Below, one piece after another: positions 7,456-12,835 of a stretch of 12,835 bases of DNA. The position numbers and the translations under genes were made by a program. The notes beneath the pieces are model-generated. The model did no database searches. It saw only the letters and a list, made by a program, of their open reading frames with translations, and was not told the DNA's origin. The number at the start of each line of letters is the position of its first letter. Within the stretch, counting starts at the first letter, position 1. This stretch comes from CAMBDR01 sp046597185 (GTDB taxonomy: Bacteria; Pseudomonadota; Gammaproteobacteria; Burkholderiales; Burkholderiaceae_D): NCBI GenBank assembly GCA_046597185.1, contig JBKJLF010000026.1, positions 1-12,835 on the forward strand, in the 5' to 3' direction.

Positions 7456-7479
7456 CTCTTAATCTGAAAAAATCCGACT

Positions 7480-7887
7480 ATGAACTCTTCTACTGAACGC
7501 GAAAATTTTAGCGAGCGCCTGCAGCAGGCTTTGAAAAACGCTCATTACTCACCGGATAGCCCAACTCGTCTCGCACGCGAGTTCAATATCCGCTTTGATG
7601 GCCGCCCCATCACAGTGCATGCCGCACGCAAATGGATTGTGGGTGAAGCCATTCCAACGCAAGAAAAACTGCGCACTTTGGCAGGTTGGTTAGGCGTTCC
7701 ATCCGATTGGCTACGCTTTGGCGGCAGCGAATTAGGCACCCCAAGCGCCGACTCGCCACAGGCATTAGCCCGTTTTGAGTCCGCCGATGTCAAGTTAATT
7801 GCAGATTTACAACGCCTTGACGACCATCATCGCCAAGTCGTGCGCGAATTCATTCGCATGTTGGTCCGCATGAATCATTCTAAATAA
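7480..7887 (+). CDS. Small helix-turn-helix (XRE/phage-repressor-like) regulator
   Basis: A 135-residue DNA-binding protein. The N-terminal 80 residues are a lambda-repressor-like helical bundle (FSERLQQALKNAHYS at 10-24, then TRLAREFNIRF, VHAARKWIVGEAIPTQEKLRTLAGWLGVPSDWLRFG). The C-terminal part from about 95 is a charged helix ending RQVVREFIRMLVRM, probably for dimerisation. It has no peptidase-type or ligand domain, so it is not a full phage CI repressor. The start is the ATG at 7480 with only a poor ribosome binding site, and the candidate leader ORF and hairpin lie just upstream. A strong terminator follows at 7940. It faces the GH19/131-aa pair convergently, so it is not in an operon with them. 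Targets are unknown. Confidence 0.85.
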   Translation: MNSSTERENFSERLQQALKNAHYSPDSPTRLAREFNIRFDGRPITVHAARKWIVGEAIPTQEKLRTLAGWLGVPSDWLRFGGSELGTPSADSPQALARFESADVKLIADLQRLDDHHRQVVREFIRMLVRMNHSK

Positions 7888-7893
7888 ATGATT

Positions 7894-7920
7894 AGACCAG
7901 CCCATAACCCCGCCTGGTCT
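7894..7920. repeat. Inverted repeat after the HTH gene
   Basis: AGACCAG (7894-7900) and CTGGTCT (7914-7920) are perfect 7-bp arms around a 13-base loop, seven bases after the HTH stop codon. No U-run follows, so it may protect the 3' end of the message or be incidental; the better terminator is 20 bases further on. Confidence 0.45.
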
Positions 7921-7939
7921 TCAAATCCTACCCATTCAG

Positions 7940-7972
7940 GGGGCTTGCCTCCTGAAGCCCCTTTATCTTTAT
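7940..7972 (+). terminator. Intrinsic terminator of the HTH gene
   Basis: GGGGCTT (7940-7946) pairs with AAGCCCC (7955-7961) around an 8-base loop and is followed by TTTATCTTTATT. It lies 53 bp after the HTH stop. On the minus strand no U-run follows the stem, so it should not terminate the convergent operon. Confidence 0.75.
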
Positions 7973-7992
7973 TACACTCATTTATTGCGAAA

Positions 7993-8388
7993 TCAGATTT
8001 TGCTGCGCGAAAATTCGTGCCGCAACACCAGCTTGCTCGAAGCAATCAAACTGTTTAAGCCCAAAATCAATTCAATCAACACATGTTGCGGCAAAATCCA
8101 GATTTGCCCCCGTGCGGGTGACGCGCCCGTACTGGCGCAGATCACGGGTGTGATCCATTGTGCGTCGGGTGTCACATCCAACAAAATATCGCCGTCGCTA
8201 TTGGTATGCATAAAAATTTCGCCACCATGCGCAAGGGTAAAACAGGCACCGCAGCCCCGACTGGCTCCGTCGGGTTGGTCGCCCAACAGCTTTTTCAATT
8301 CGCGGTCATGCAAATCCATCCAGCTTTCGACGTCTTGCGGCGATTCGAGCAATACCCAGGCATGATCGGGCGTGGCGTTGTGCTTCAT
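7993..8388 (-). CDS. Hypothetical protein, translationally coupled to GH19 lysozyme
   Basis: A 131-residue protein I do not recognise. Its ATG overlaps the TAA of the upstream GH19 gene by one base (TAATG), so the two are co-transcribed and probably translationally coupled. It has no signal peptide or membrane segment. The N-terminal 35 residues are acidic and helical (WVLLESPQDVESWMDLHDRELKK is the visible stretch at 11-33 in outline). A small-residue segment SRGCGACF (43-50) carries two cysteines. The middle looks like beta strands (GEIFMHTNSDGDILLDV), and the C-terminus is a hydrophobic helix ending in basic residues. Coupling to a cell-wall hydrolase suggests an accessory, chaperone or immunity role. 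The lack of an export signal argues against a classical periplasmic lysozyme inhibitor. The reading frame is well supported; the function is open. Confidence 0.75.
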   Translation of the reverse strand: MKHNATPDHAWVLLESPQDVESWMDLHDRELKKLLGDQPDGASRGCGACFTLAHGGEIFMHTNSDGDILLDVTPDAQWITPVICASTGASPARGQIWILPQHVLIELILGLNSLIASSKLVLRHEFSRSKI

Positions 8389-9290
8389 TACGCGCCACTC
8401 AACAAAGCATAATAGGTTTTGAACAAGGAAGTGCGGTCAGCCAAACCATTGGTGCCGCCATTGACTTTTTTGGTGACAGCAAGAATGGCGGCATCGTCCG
8501 CACCCTGATCGGCATCACTATTAATACTGCGCGCTTGCCAAAACCAGCCTGCCGACAGCAGCGGATATTTGCTGGCGACCAAATCGGGCGTGGCGAGCAC
8601 ATCGTCAATGCCGATTTTATTAAATGAGGCGTAATTGGTCTTACCCGTCAATTGAATATAGCCGCGACCGCGATACAGATAGCCTTCTTTGCTGGCTTCA
8701 TCGCCATTGCCCATGCGGTTGGCATACACACGGGAAGCGATTTTCTCGGGTTGGCGTGCGTAGCTATCGGCCAAATCACCGGGGAAATATTTGCCAAATA
8801 TCTTGCGCAAGCCATCAGCGGAGTAATTGAGGTTTTCTTGCGTGACTTTGAAGTTGCCGCTTTCATGCGCGCACTGGGCTAAAAAATGCGCCAGACGCAA
8901 CACTGAATTAATTTGATATTTCTCAGCAACCTCGGGGATTTTCGCCAGTACCGCATCGGGCACTTTGCCTTGCAGCTTGGAGAGATCAACACCCGCCACG
9001 CTGACGCTGACCTTACCAGTAGCAGGGACGACATCGCTGGCCGAGTTCATTTCAACCACATTGCCATCGGTATCGACCAAATTGCCGCTTTCATCCCTTG
9101 CCGCCACCTCGCCCGTCATTTTGCTCCAGGTGGCGGGGCCGACGATGCCATCTGCCGTCAAGCCGTGTGCGCTTTGCCATGCCATAACCGCCTTGGCGGT
9201 GGCGGGGCCGAACACACCGTCAGCGGTTTCGCCCAGGATGCCCTGTAGTGTTTTTACATCATCTCCTTGTGACCCGGTTTTTAAAAGCAT
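8388..9290 (-). CDS. Peptidoglycan-binding / GH19 endolysin-type lysozyme
   Basis: A 300-residue cell-wall hydrolase predicted to cleave the glycan chain of peptidoglycan (GH19 chitinase/lysozyme superfamily). Residues 1-60 form a peptidoglycan-binding domain with the paired ADGVFGPAT and ADGIVGPAT motifs (23-31, 47-55). A low-complexity linker runs to about 110, and the rest is the GH19 domain with catalytic E143 in FLAQCAHESGNF, a likely second acid at E202, and the conserved YRGRGYIQLTGKTNY (206-220). No signal peptide is present, as in phage endolysins or type VI effectors that rely on another route to the wall. The start is the ATG at 9290 with AGAGGGG upstream. No holin, Rz or other phage structural gene lies in the window. 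It sits next to a gene-poor stretch beside a tRNA, which fits a prophage remnant. Confidence 0.92.
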   Translation of the reverse strand: MLLKTGSQGDDVKTLQGILGETADGVFGPATAKAVMAWQSAHGLTADGIVGPATWSKMTGEVAARDESGNLVDTDGNVVEMNSASDVVPATGKVSVSVAGVDLSKLQGKVPDAVLAKIPEVAEKYQINSVLRLAHFLAQCAHESGNFKVTQENLNYSADGLRKIFGKYFPGDLADSYARQPEKIASRVYANRMGNGDEASKEGYLYRGRGYIQLTGKTNYASFNKIGIDDVLATPDLVASKYPLLSAGWFWQARSINSDADQGADDAAILAVTKKVNGGTNGLADRTSLFKTYYALLSGA

Positions 9291-9384
9291 GATTACCCCT
9301 CTTGATGATTAGAGTATAAATTGTGGCTGACTGAGAACTGGGAGTCTACCGGAATTTGGCGGCTTTGCCCAATCCGCTTGCAAT

Positions 9385-9456
9385 TTACCTGTCAAGTAGC
9401 AAACCATGCTTGCGCAGAACAGCCCTGATCTGCTGCCTGTCCCGGCCAACCGTCAC
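9385..9456 (-). pseudogene. Possible C-terminal gene remnant
   Basis: From a GTG at 9456 the frame encodes 23 residues, including VGRDRQQIRAVLRKHGLLL, and ends in TAA. The frame is open for nine further codons upstream (TTAYYQLYV) before a stop. The composition, a basic amphipathic helix, looks like the end of a real protein, but the frame is too short to identify and has no good ribosome binding site. It is read as a possible relic or small ORF, not as a functional gene. Confidence 0.2.
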
Positions 9457-9529
9457 ATATAATTGATAATAGGCTGTGGTCTAAATAATTTTTACCTTGC
9501 CACAGCCCCATTAAGCTATTTATTATTCA

Positions 9530-9554
9530 GCACAAAACGGGGCTCTCGGCCCCG
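9530..9554 (-). terminator. Candidate minus-strand terminator in gene-poor region
   Basis: CGGGGC and GCCCCG pair perfectly around a 5-base loop (9538-9554). On the minus strand TTTTGTG follows. No minus-strand gene lies just upstream, so if real it would end a short untranslated RNA or be left over from a deleted gene. On the plus strand only a broken U-run follows (GCGGGTTTG). Confidence 0.35.
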
Positions 9555-9663
9555 GCGGGTTTGATTGTTGATCATATAAATGGCATGCTGCATGCCTATC
9601 ACGTTCTTGTAAGCACCCTGTACCCGTGACCACCTCCACCTAAGTAAATAACAGAATTTATAG

Positions 9664-9855
9664 TATTTTTACCACTTACAGATCGAAATAAGCTACCATA
9701 CAAGCACGCTAAGGCGCAAGCAGTACACAGTCAAGAAACCGAACAAAGCGCCGGATAAGCTCCTGGAAGGCCAATCAATGCTTCTCGGCCCCAAAACTGA
9801 ACTTGGCTTGCGAAGAATATTGCGAGACATCAAGGAGTCTGGCAAGAGTGACTAA
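9664..9855 (+). pseudogene. Protein-like open frame without a start codon
   Basis: A 63-codon stop-free stretch reads like protein in its second half (LRRKQYTVKKPNKAPDKLL, then an M at 9778 followed by LLGPKTELGLRRILRDIKE). It ends with TAA at 9853. No ATG, GTG or TTG with a ribosome binding site precedes the conserved-looking part; the internal ATG at 9778 would give only 25 residues. The basic, lysine-rich character is compatible with a fragment of a DNA-binding or mobile-element protein, but I cannot name a family. Confidence 0.22.
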
Positions 9856-9923
9856 AGCGCCAACAAACAACGCACACTGCGGCAAATCCCACACACGCCC
9901 TGTTCTTACCCACAAAATTGCAC

Positions 9924-9960
9924 AAAAAAAAATGATCACGAGCAAAACCCGTAATCATTT
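9924..9960 (-). terminator. Intrinsic terminator of tRNA-Arg
   Basis: On the minus strand AATGATTACG (complement of 9950-9959) pairs with CGTGATCATT (complement of 9931-9940), with one G-U pair and a 9-base loop. It is followed by a run of nine U, partly inside the stem end. It begins 19 bases after the CCA end of the tRNA, exactly where its terminator is expected. Confidence 0.85.
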
Positions 9961-9978
9961 GATTTCATTGAAGTTTGT

Positions 9979-10054
9979 TGGTGCGGCTGGCGGGGATCGA
10001 ACCCACGACCCTTGGCTTCGGAGGCCAATACTCTATCCACTGAGCTACAGCCGC
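9979..10054 (-). tRNA. tRNA-Arg (anticodon CCG)
   Basis: The minus strand folds into a complete cloverleaf. The acceptor stem is GCGGCTG/CAGCCGC and the D stem GCTC/GAGT. The anticodon stem TTGGC/GCCAA carries the loop CTCCGAA, so the anticodon is CCG, reading CGG arginine codons. The variable loop is GGGTC, and the T arm GTGGG-TTCGATC-CCCGC. Discriminator A and an encoded CCA give 76 bases. A strong terminator follows. It is a single tRNA gene, divergent from the cytochrome gene. Its 3' end faces the gene-poor stretch and the endolysin gene, the arrangement expected if an integrative element once used it as attachment site. Confidence 0.97.
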
Positions 10055-10128
10055 GTACAGAAAAATCAATGAAGACCCGAAGGATATACGATTTTTTGCG
10101 ATTCGTCCATTTAAAAACACAATTAGAG

Positions 10129-10157
10129 TTCCAATCGAGGCCTTTTCCGTCTATAAT
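10129..10157 (+). promoter_or_regulatory. Promoter of the cytochrome c gene
   Basis: A perfect TATAAT (10152-10157) is preceded at 17 bp by TTCCAA (10129-10134), a weak -35. Transcription would start near 10164, giving a leader of about 75 bases before the ATG at 10239. The -10 box is the strong part of this call. Confidence 0.6.
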
Positions 10158-10238
10158 TTCCGGTTTGGCGAAGGTTGCATGTCGTTTTCCGCGATCCGCA
10201 TCCACTCAACCGGCTTAAAACTTTGCACTAAGGACATT

Positions 10239-10928
10239 ATGAGCAGCGCACACAACGAACATGAATCGGCTATCAAGACCCCAAAACAATTGGCAGTCGC
10301 CGTTTTTGCCGCTTTTGCGGTGCCTATTATCTGCATTATTTTATTGGTCATCTATGTCACTGGCGAATTGCGCACTGGCGCAGGTTCAACCGGGCAAACA
10401 CCCGAAGCCATTGCAGACCGTATCAGCCCGGTAGCCGATGCTGGCTACAAACTCAACAACCCCAATGCCGTGAAAGAATTACAAAGCGGCGAAGCCATTT
10501 ATACTTCTACCTGCGCTGGCTGCCATGGCAGTGGTGCCGCAGGCGCACCCAAGGTGGGCGACAATGCTGGCTGGTCAGCACGCATTGCCCTTGGCTACGA
10601 AGGCTTGCTCAAATCGGCCATCGCTGGCAAAGGTGCCATGCCAGCCAAAGGCGGCAACCCCGATTTGGACGATGTTGAAATTGGTCGCGCCATTGTGCAT
10701 ATGGTGAATAAATCCGGCGGCAAGTTCGCAGAGCCAGCCGTCAAGCAAGCCGCACCTGCTGCCAGCGCGGCAGCTTCGGCCAGCGCATCAGCTTCGGCCA
10801 GCGCATCAGCATCGGCCTCGGCCAGCGCATCGGATGCTTCTGCTGCTTCAAGTGCATCAACCAGCGCTTCGGCACCCAGCGCTTCGGCACCCAGCGCTTC
10901 GGCGCCCGGCGCTTCGGCCCACAAATAA
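10239..10928 (+). CDS. Membrane-anchored cytochrome c5-type protein
   Basis: A monohaem c-type cytochrome, probably an electron carrier on the periplasmic face of the inner membrane. Of its 229 residues, about 18-40 are a hydrophobic anchor (LAVAVFAAFAVPIICIILLV at 18-37), residues 75-160 the haem domain, with CAGCH at 92-96 (haem attachment and proximal His) and M134 in KGAMPAKGG as likely distal ligand. From about 168 the protein is an Ala/Ser/Pro low-complexity tail built from DNA repeats. The start is the ATG at 10239 with AAGGA 4 bases upstream; an in-frame ATG at 10179 lacks a ribosome binding site and precedes an unrelated stretch. It is monocistronic, with its own promoter and a terminator. 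It resembles the cytochrome c5 (CycB/c555) family; the partner oxidase or reductase is not visible here. Confidence 0.92.
   Translation: MSSAHNEHESAIKTPKQLAVAVFAAFAVPIICIILLVIYVTGELRTGAGSTGQTPEAIADRISPVADAGYKLNNPNAVKELQSGEAIYTSTCAGCHGSGAAGAPKVGDNAGWSARIALGYEGLLKSAIAGKGAMPAKGGNPDLDDVEIGRAIVHMVNKSGGKFAEPAVKQAAPAASAAASASASASASASASASASASDASAASSASTSASAPSASAPSASAPGASAHK
10773..10922 (+). repeat. Tandem repeats coding the Ala/Ser tail
   Basis: Two perfect 18-bp copies of GCTTCGGCCAGCGCATCA (10773-10808) are followed by degenerate copies to 10832. After a spacer come four 15-bp units of the type AGCGCTTCGGCACCC (10863-10922), the first two identical. All unit lengths are multiples of three, so copy changes alter tail length without breaking the frame. 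Confidence 0.85.
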
Positions 10929-10944
10929 GCACCTGCCGCCCAAC

Positions 10945-10974
10945 AAAAAAGCCGATCTGTGATCGGCTTTTTTT
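10945..10974. terminator. Bidirectional terminator between cytochrome and ilvA
   Basis: GCCGATC (10951-10957) and GATCGGC (10961-10967) form a perfect stem with a TGT loop. It is flanked by six A on the left and seven T on the right. It therefore has a U-run in both directions and can serve the convergent cytochrome gene and ilvA. Confidence 0.92.
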
Positions 10975-10985
10975 CGTCCCAACAT

Positions 10986-12524
10986 CTACCCCAAAAACAA
11001 ACGATACACCGGATTACTACTTTCATCCCAATAACGATAGCCCAAAGTTTTTAAGAAAGATTGGAACATTTGCGTATCATTTTTCGGCACTTGCAAACCC
11101 ACCAACACCCGCCCGACATCGCCACCCTGGCTGCGATAATGAAACAGCGAGATATTCCAATCCGGCGACATACTGGTTAAAAACCGTGCCAACGCACCGG
11201 GCCGCTCGGGAAATTCGAAGCGATACAATAATTCATCTTGCGCCAAACTGCTCTTGCCACCGACCAAATGACGGATATGCAACTTCGACAATTCATCATG
11301 CGATAAATCCAGCGTCGTGAAACCATGCTTCTCAAAATTAGCCGCCAATTGGGTCGATTCATAGGGATTGCTGATTTGAATCCCGACAAAAATATGCGCA
11401 TTTTTCTCGTTGCCGATACGGTAATTGAATTCCGTCACACTACGCGGCCCAATCAATTGACAAAAGCGCTTGAAGCTACCGCGTTCTTCCGGTATCGTCA
11501 CCGCAAACACCGCCTCGCGTGATTCGCCCACTTCAGCGCGCTCCGCCACAAAACGCAAACGGTCAAAATTCATATTCGCACCACTGGCAATGGCCACCAA
11601 ACTTTGATTGCTGACCGGCTCACGGGTCAGGCTGGCGCGCTCCACATAGGCTTTCATGCCAGCAATGGCCAAGGCCCCGGCTGGCTCCAAAATGCTGCGG
11701 GTATCCTGAAACACGTCTTTAATCGCCGCGCACACGGCATCGGTATCGACCAAAATCACGTCATCGACGTATTTTTGCGCCAAGCGGAAAGTTTCGCGCC
11801 CCACCAATTTCACTGCCGTACCGTCAGAAAATAAACCCACATCGTGCAAGGTCACGCGCTCGCCCGCTTTTAAACTGCGCGCCATGGCGTCGGAATCGGT
11901 AGTTTGCACGCCAATGATTTTAATATCCGGCCGAATTTGCTTGATATAGGTCGCCACACCGGCAATCACACCACCGCCGCCAATGGCAACAAACACCGCG
12001 TGGATCGGGTCGGCATGCTGGCGCAAAATTTCCATGCCGATGGTGCCTTGCCCGGCAATCACTTGCGGATCATCAAACGGGTGTACGAAGGCCAAATGTA
12101 ATTCTTGCTCCAGCTTTTGCGCATGATCAAAGGCATCGCTATACGATTCGCCATGCAATACCACTTCCACTTGCGCACCGCCACGCTCTTTGACGGCATC
12201 AACCTTCACTTGCGGAGTGGTGGTCGGCATCACAATCAAAGCGCGACAACCCAGCTTGGCCGCAGAATACGCAACACCTTGCGCATGGTTACCGGCGGAG
12301 GCACAAATCACCCCGCGCTTACGCTGCTCCGGGGTTAAATGCACCATTTTGTTGTAAGCACCACGAATTTTAAAGCTGAACACGCTTTGCATGTCTTCAC
12401 GCTTAAAAAATACCCGATTCCCCAAGCGTTGTGATAACAGCGGCGCAAGTTCCAAGGGGGTTTCATCCACCACGTCATACACGCGGGCGGTTAAGATTTC
12501 TTTCAAATAATCAGTGGTCATCAT
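10986..12524 (-). CDS. ilvA: Threonine ammonia-lyase, biosynthetic
   Basis: PLP enzyme that deaminates L-threonine to 2-oxobutanoate, the committed step of isoleucine synthesis; cytoplasmic tetramer. The 512 residues match the long biosynthetic form. The PLP lysine is K52 in SFKIRGAYNK, the substrate Ser/Asn loop SAGNHAQG is at 76-83, and the phosphate-binding glycine loop IGGGGVIAG is at 181-189. Two C-terminal ACT-like domains (about 335-410 and 430-512) provide isoleucine and valine feedback control, unlike the short catabolic TdcB. Two adjacent ATGs (12524 and 12521) are possible starts, and no strong ribosome binding site is seen. It is alone on its strand, ends at the bidirectional terminator, and its promoter overlaps that of the divergent membrane-protein gene. 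Confidence 0.96.
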   Translation of the reverse strand: MMTTDYLKEILTARVYDVVDETPLELAPLLSQRLGNRVFFKREDMQSVFSFKIRGAYNKMVHLTPEQRKRGVICASAGNHAQGVAYSAAKLGCRALIVMPTTTPQVKVDAVKERGGAQVEVVLHGESYSDAFDHAQKLEQELHLAFVHPFDDPQVIAGQGTIGMEILRQHADPIHAVFVAIGGGGVIAGVATYIKQIRPDIKIIGVQTTDSDAMARSLKAGERVTLHDVGLFSDGTAVKLVGRETFRLAQKYVDDVILVDTDAVCAAIKDVFQDTRSILEPAGALAIAGMKAYVERASLTREPVSNQSLVAIASGANMNFDRLRFVAERAEVGESREAVFAVTIPEERGSFKRFCQLIGPRSVTEFNYRIGNEKNAHIFVGIQISNPYESTQLAANFEKHGFTTLDLSHDELSKLHIRHLVGGKSSLAQDELLYRFEFPERPGALARFLTSMSPDWNISLFHYRSQGGDVGRVLVGLQVPKNDTQMFQSFLKTLGYRYWDESSNPVYRLFLG

Positions 12525-12538
12525 GTTTTCAGGCTCGA

Positions 12539-12568
12539 TTCAGGTAAGCAACAGCTTGGCATTATAAT
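12539..12568 (+). promoter_or_regulatory. Candidate promoter of the YqaA-like gene
   Basis: TATAAT at 12563-12568 is a perfect -10 box for the plus strand. The best -35 is a poor TTCAGG (12539-12544) with an 18-bp spacer. The box is the other strand of the one used by ilvA, so the two promoters would overlap face to face. Confidence 0.4.
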
Positions 12569-12589
12569 GGACGATTGTTGTGTATTGAA
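12561..12589 (-). promoter_or_regulatory. Candidate ilvA promoter
   Basis: On the minus strand TATAAT (complement of 12561-12566) is preceded at 17 bp by TTCAAT (complement of 12584-12589). The start would be near 12554, about 30 bases before the ilvA ATG. The -10 lies in the palindrome ATTATAAT, which offers the same box to the other strand. Confidence 0.5.
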
Positions 12590-12597
12590 TGATTATT

Positions 12598-12835
12598 ATG
12601 ATTGAATCTGTCGTCACATGGTTACTTTCTGTTCTGGCTGTCCCGCAAATCGGTTTGGGATCGGTGTTTTTGGTGAGTTTTATTTCCGCCACGCTGATCC
12701 CGCTGGGCTCGGAGCCAGCCGTGTTTGCCGTGATTAAAGTCAATCCTGCGCTATATTGGGCCACCATTTTCATTGCCAGCGTGGGCAATACCTTGGGCGG
12801 TGCCATCAATTATTGGATGGGCTACGGTGCCAAAC
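12598..12835 (+). CDS. YqaA/DedA-family membrane protein, 3' end beyond window
   Basis: Integral membrane protein of the SNARE-associated/VTT (DedA) superfamily, YqaA branch. Only the first 79 codons are present. Hydrophobic segments cover about residues 5-35 and 52-72. SFISATLIPLGSEPAV (28-43) and ASVGNTLGGAINYWMGYGAK (60-79) correspond to the SATLLPGNSE and GNSLGG motifs of E. coli YqaA. The start taken is the ATG at 12598; an in-frame ATG at 12589 is equally possible, and no clear ribosome binding site separates them. DedA-superfamily proteins take part in lipid flipping and membrane homeostasis; the exact role of YqaA is not settled. It is divergent from ilvA with overlapping promoters. 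Confidence 0.88.
   Translation, partial: MIESVVTWLLSVLAVPQIGLGSVFLVSFISATLIPLGSEPAVFAVIKVNPALYWATIFIASVGNTLGGAINYWMGYGAK

Larger units (their letters stand above)
7175..7479. other. Intergenic region with inverted repeat and candidate leader ORF
   Basis: This 305-bp AT-rich gap separates the hydrolase from the small HTH gene. It holds an inverted repeat CAAATTG (7269-7275) and CAATTTG (7300-7306), both preceded by GTA. There is a poor promoter-like pair, TTGGAA (7273-7278) and TACAAT (7298-7303), with a 19-bp spacer. A small hairpin CGGAA/TTCCG with an A-rich loop lies near 7314-7327, and the candidate 20-codon ORF with its hairpin is at 7393-7455. No terminator was found immediately after the hydrolase stop. 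Confidence 0.5.
9291..9923. other. Gene-poor stretch with hairpins and protein-like relic frames
   Basis: No convincing complete gene was found in these 633 bp. Visible structures are an inverted repeat GGCTGTGG (9472-9479) / CCACAGCC (9500-9507), a GC-rich hairpin at 9538-9554, and a 15-bp palindrome GGCATGC-T-GCATGCC at 9582-9596. There are two short frames that read like protein: minus 9385-9456 and plus 9664-9855. The region abuts the 3' end of tRNA-Arg, a usual side for integration. A TATACT box (minus, 9313-9318) could serve the GH19 gene, but no good -35 is seen. Confidence 0.5.

Noticed and set aside
9118..9215. GGCGGGG-CCGAAC similarity to the tRNA T-arm as a possible att site
   Set aside because: The match is short, occurs twice, and is explained by the repeated GPAT motifs of the peptidoglycan-binding domain.
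9803..10072. 89-codon plus-strand frame and 89-codon minus-strand frame crossing the tRNA
   Set aside because: Both run through the tRNA-Arg gene and its terminator, a common false gene call.
10595..11026. 143-codon minus-strand open frame opposite the cytochrome tail
   Set aside because: It is the complement of the Ala/Ser repeats and the terminator; the haem motif, anchor and promoter all support the plus-strand gene.
12540..12809. 89-codon minus-strand frame at the right end
   Set aside because: It is antisense to the YqaA-like gene, whose hydrophobic segments and family motifs are clear, and it covers the promoter region.
1..12835. CRISPR array, insertion sequence, rRNA or riboswitch
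   Set aside because: No spaced direct repeats, transposase gene, terminal inverted repeats or recognisable RNA core was found; the only direct repeats are the hexamer array and the coding repeats of the cytochrome tail.

Overview
The window looks like a chromosomal segment of a betaproteobacterium (Burkholderiales, plausibly Oxalobacteraceae). The reasons are an AceK gene inside a branched-chain acyl-CoA cluster headed by a LiuR-like MerR regulator, a membrane-anchored cytochrome c5-type protein with an Ala/Ser-rich tail, and overall gene style. The genus cannot be fixed from the sequence alone.

Positions 1-5938, all on the minus strand, form a catabolic cluster in transcription order: MerR-family regulator (liuR-like), isovaleryl-CoA dehydrogenase (ivd/liuA), isocitrate dehydrogenase kinase/phosphatase (aceK), acetyl-CoA acetyltransferase, and a second acyl-CoA dehydrogenase. 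A 32-bp palindrome with one mismatched pair overlaps the -35 region of a promoter with a perfect TATAAT box just upstream of ivd, and it is the obvious candidate operator. Leucine breakdown yields acetyl-CoA and acetoacetate. AceK controls the branch between the TCA cycle and the glyoxylate shunt, so the cluster appears to link leucine/isovalerate catabolism to acetyl-CoA assimilation.

Positions 5939-7174 hold a divergent intergenic region with nine degenerate tandem hexamers, followed by a plus-strand metallo-beta-lactamase-fold hydrolase. Positions 7175-7972 contain a 305-bp gap with a candidate 20-codon ORF that has a perfect AGGAGG ribosome binding site and ends in a terminator-like hairpin. 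After it come a small HTH regulator and a terminator. Positions 7993-9290 (minus) encode a peptidoglycan-binding/GH19 endolysin-type lysozyme, overlapping by one base with a 131-aa protein of unknown function.

Positions 9291-9978 are a gene-poor stretch with hairpins and two short protein-like reading frames. It abuts the 3' end of a tRNA-Arg(CCG) gene, which suggests a decayed mobile insertion. Positions 10129-10974 hold the cytochrome c gene with promoter and bidirectional terminator. Positions 10986-12524 (minus) are threonine ammonia-lyase (ilvA). It is divergent from a YqaA/DedA-type membrane protein cut by the window end, and the two appear to share one palindromic -10 box.
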